Part shown: positions 5,651 through 6,851 of the stretch, one piece after another
Layout of the letters: each line of letters begins with the position of its first letter
How positions within the stretch are numbered: the first letter of the stretch is position 1
Source: Streptosporangiaceae bacterium
Lineage (GTDB): Bacteria > Actinomycetota > Actinomycetes > Streptosporangiales > Streptosporangiaceae
DNA: 6,851 nt
Assembly: GCA_030045295.1 (NCBI GenBank)
Contig: JASIGD010000454.1
Coordinates: 1-6,851, forward strand
Reading direction: 5' to 3'
Translations under genes and position numbers: made by a program
The notes under the pieces: model-generated
Database searches by the model: none
Told to the model about the DNA's origin: nothing
Seen by the model: only the letters and a program-made list of their open reading frames with translations

Positions 5651-6430
5651 TCAGAACAACTCGCCGGGCGGCTTCTCCTTGTCGGCGGAAGCCGGGGGCG
5701 GGAGCGGCACGATCAGCTCGGGTCCGTTGTTCCGCACGAAGTTGACAGCCGTTGATACGGGGTGTGACGTCAGGCCGCCTGCCATCGCGGGCAGCATCGT
5801 CGCTTGAAGCTGGCTTGGTTCGGAGTTGTCCGGGTCGAGCCAGTCAGCCCAGTGATCGCGCGTTATCACCATGGGCATCCGGTCGTGGATCTGGCCGACG
5901 TCGTCGGTCGCCTGGGTCGTGATGATCGCGGCCGTCCACAGCCAGGCGCGTTCATGATCAGCGGGCAGCGCCTCATCTCGCCAGAGTTCGTAGACTCCGG
6001 CGAAGGCAAGCGCGGCACCGTCGTGGCGGTAAATGTAGTACGGCTGCTTGCGCTGTTTGCCCTGCTCGGTTACGGCCTGCCACTCGTAGTAGCCGTCGGC
6101 GGGAAGGATGCAGCGGCGCCTGGCGAAGGCACGCCTGAACGCGGGCTTGACCGCGACGGTCTCGGCCCGCGCGTTGATGAGCCTGCCGGCGCCCGAGGCG
6201 TCCTTGGCCCAGGAGGGAACCAGGCCCCAGCGCACCACGCGCAGTTCACGTCCTGGCGGCTCGTGGTCGCCGGGACGCCGCTCCATCACCGCGTACACCC
6301 GCTTGGTCGGCGCGACGTTGTAGTCCGGGTCCGGCTCGGGATCAGGTCCGTCAGCCACGCGGTCGCGCTCGATTTCGAACTCCTCGAGGAGTTCGAGGCG
6401 CTTGCGCGCCGACACGAACCGACCGCACAT
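5651..6430 (-). CDS. SRAP domain protein (YedK/HMCES family), abasic-site DNA-protein crosslinker
   Basis: 259 residues. After removal of Met1 the catalytic Cys2 is exposed (MCGRF) and forms a stable thiazolidine link to abasic sites in single-stranded DNA, shielding them during replication. Seen: C2 and R4, YNVAPT (37-42), RWGLVPSWAKD (67-77), N86 and R88 in NARAET, GYYEW with E116 (113-117), FAGVYELW (143-150), and H182 in HDRMPM. These match the catalytic Cys, Asn, Arg, Glu and His of E. coli YedK. The frame stays open 28 codons further upstream, but the ATG at 6430 is right: the family needs Cys at position 2, and AAGGGAAG lies 5 bases before it. No actinobacterial LexA box (GAAC-N4-GTTC) is visible upstream. 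A Pro-rich tail (242-259) follows the domain. Confidence 0.95.
   Translation of the reverse strand: MCGRFVSARKRLELLEEFEIERDRVADGPDPEPDPDYNVAPTKRVYAVMERRPGDHEPPGRELRVVRWGLVPSWAKDASGAGRLINARAETVAVKPAFRRAFARRRCILPADGYYEWQAVTEQGKQRKQPYYIYRHDGAALAFAGVYELWRDEALPADHERAWLWTAAIITTQATDDVGQIHDRMPMVITRDHWADWLDPDNSEPSQLQATMLPAMAGGLTSHPVSTAVNFVRNNGPELIVPLPPPASADKEKPPGELF
6375..6396. repeat. Perfect 22-base palindrome inside the SRAP gene
   Basis: Arms TCGAACTCCTC / GAGGAGTTCGA, no spacer, over codons 12-19 (LELLEEFE). The ends equal actinobacterial LexA half-sites (TCGAAC, GTTCGA), but they are 10 bases apart instead of 4. Leu/Glu codons CTC/GAG readily build such symmetry, so chance is a real possibility. 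Confidence 0.9.
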
Positions 6431-6448
6431 GCAAACTTCCCTTGGTGA

Positions 6449-6487
6449 ATGCCATCCGGACACGTCCCGTTTAGCGGGGATTGGCAT
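6449..6487 (-). promoter_or_regulatory. Potential stem-loop in the SRAP 5' leader
   Basis: On the minus strand ATGCCAATCC pairs with GGATGGCAT (9 pairs with one bulged A), enclosing a loop that itself has a CCCG-N5-CGGG inner stem. The structure ends 5 bases before the AAGGGAAG ribosome site. It could be an mRNA leader element, an operator, or chance. No clear -10/-35 pair for the SRAP gene is seen upstream. Confidence 0.35.
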
Positions 6488-6515
6488 TTCATAACCGGTA
6501 TTCGGCTCCGCCAAA

Positions 6516-6527
6516 CCCCCGCGGGGG
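6516..6527. repeat. GC palindrome CCCCCGCGGGGG
   Basis: Perfect 12-base self-complementary tract next to the larger hairpin, in the gap between the diverging SRAP and aroA genes. Low complexity, so function is uncertain. Confidence 0.6.
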
Positions 6528-6528
6528 G

Positions 6529-6549
6529 CCTGGGGAATGGATCCCCAGG
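6529..6549. promoter_or_regulatory. Strong inverted repeat in the SRAP-aroA divergent gap
   Basis: CCTGGGGA-N5-TCCCCAGG has perfect 8-base arms. No T-run follows on either strand, and both flanking genes point away, so an intrinsic terminator makes little sense. A dimer binding site or hairpin acting on one of the diverging promoters is the likelier reading. Confidence 0.5.
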
Positions 6550-6596
6550 AGTTCCGGCGGGGGGTACAGGAGGGTCGTCTGCCCGGGTCGACACAG

Positions 6597-6602
6597 TACG
6601 CT
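6597..6602 (+). promoter_or_regulatory. Candidate -10 element for leaderless aroA transcript
   Basis: TACGCT fits TANNNT and ends 7 bases before the aroA ATG, the spacing typical of leaderless actinobacterial genes. No Shine-Dalgarno sits near the ATG; the GGAGG at 6569-6573 is about 36 bases away. No convincing -35 is seen. Confidence 0.4.
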
Positions 6603-6609
6603 CAGCCGT

Positions 6610-6851
6610 ATGCACGCCGACCACGACCAGGACCGGACCTGGCCCGCTCCCGCCGCGGCCAGCCCGGTCAGCGGGCGTATCCGGCTGCCCGGATCGAAGT
6701 CCATCACCAACCGCGCCCTCGTCCTGGCCGCGCTCGGCGACCGGCCGGCCTCGATCGCGAACCCGCTGCGCGCCCGGGACACCCTGCTGGCCGCCGGCGC
6801 GCTGCGCGCGCTGGGGACCCGGGTCACCGACGCCGCGGCAGCCGGACTCGC
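6610..6851 (+). CDS. aroA: 3-phosphoshikimate 1-carboxyvinyltransferase (EPSP synthase), N-terminal part
   Basis: The first 80 codons are present; the rest lies beyond the right edge. EPSP synthase joins shikimate-3-phosphate and phosphoenolpyruvate in the shikimate pathway to aromatic amino acids. Seen: the signature GRIRLPGSKSITNRALVLAA (residues 22-41) with K30, S31 and R35, equivalent to the substrate-binding Lys22, Ser23 and Arg27 of E. coli AroA, and the following PLRARDT (52-58) and ALRALG (64-69). The ATG is the only start in frame near the homology: the frame is open upstream to at least 6553 but has no ATG, GTG or TTG there. It diverges from the SRAP gene, as I recall for the actinobacterial sigR/sigH locus. 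Confidence 0.94.
   Translation, partial: MHADHDQDRTWPAPAAASPVSGRIRLPGSKSITNRALVLAALGDRPASIANPLRARDTLLAAGALRALGTRVTDAAAAGL

Noticed and set aside
6431..6514. 28-codon N-terminal extension of the SRAP protein
   Set aside because: SRAP needs Cys at position 2 after Met removal, and a good ribosome site lies just before the ATG at 6430, so the extension is untranslated leader.
6431..6609. LexA (SOS) box or sigma-R box between SRAP and aroA
   Set aside because: No GAAC-N4-GTTC is present. The GGAAT at 6534-6538 is followed after 18 bases by GCG, not GTT.
1..6851. CRISPR array, mobile element, tRNA or rRNA
   Set aside because: No regularly spaced repeats, transposase or integrase motifs, terminal inverted repeats, or tRNA-like cloverleaf sequence were seen. 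The only direct repeat is the 33-base duplication at rsrA.

Overview
The window is high-GC DNA with strongly GC-biased codon third positions. It carries a SigR/RsrA-type redox sigma factor and anti-sigma pair. That system reports on thiol oxidation in mycothiol-producing bacteria, so the source is almost certainly an actinomycete. A Streptosporangiales-like genome (Actinomadura or Thermomonospora type) is a guess from overall feel, not shown by the sequence.

Layout: seven genes lie on the minus strand and one partial gene on the plus strand. Reading the minus strand from right to left, the order is: an SRAP-family (YedK/HMCES) DNA-protein crosslink protein (5651-6430); a small DksA/TraR-type C4 zinc-finger protein (5230-5577); the ECF sigma factor sigR (4355-5104); its zinc-binding anti-sigma factor rsrA (4086-4358, 4-base overlap with sigR); a 331-base regulatory gap; a membrane-anchored canonical HD-GYP phosphodiesterase (2309-3754); a second membrane HD protein with a degenerate active site (945-2294); and the first 308 codons of an acyl-CoA carboxylase alpha chain with a biotin carboxylase domain (1-925, running off the left edge). 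The last three are 14 and 19 bases apart and look like one operon. On the right, aroA (EPSP synthase, from 6610) diverges from the SRAP gene across a hairpin-rich 179-base gap.

The aroA / SRAP / sigR / rsrA neighbourhood matches the conserved actinobacterial sigR (sigH) locus as I recall it. The two HD genes and the carboxylase are the more variable side.

The best-supported regulatory feature is an exact GGAAT-N18-GTT sigma-R promoter whose -10 element lies 9 bases before the upstream ATG of sigR. Together with an internal in-frame GTG at codon 40 it predicts two SigR isoforms, the longer made from a near-leaderless, self-activated transcript. Other points worth a look are a 33-base tandem duplication that includes the rsrA stop codon, a canonical/degenerate HD-GYP pair, a 30-codon upstream ORF overlapping the HD-GYP start at a poly-G tract, and several perfect or near-perfect inverted repeats. 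I see no mobile element, CRISPR array, tRNA or rRNA, and no clearly novel defence or metabolic system. The unusual material is mostly regulatory.
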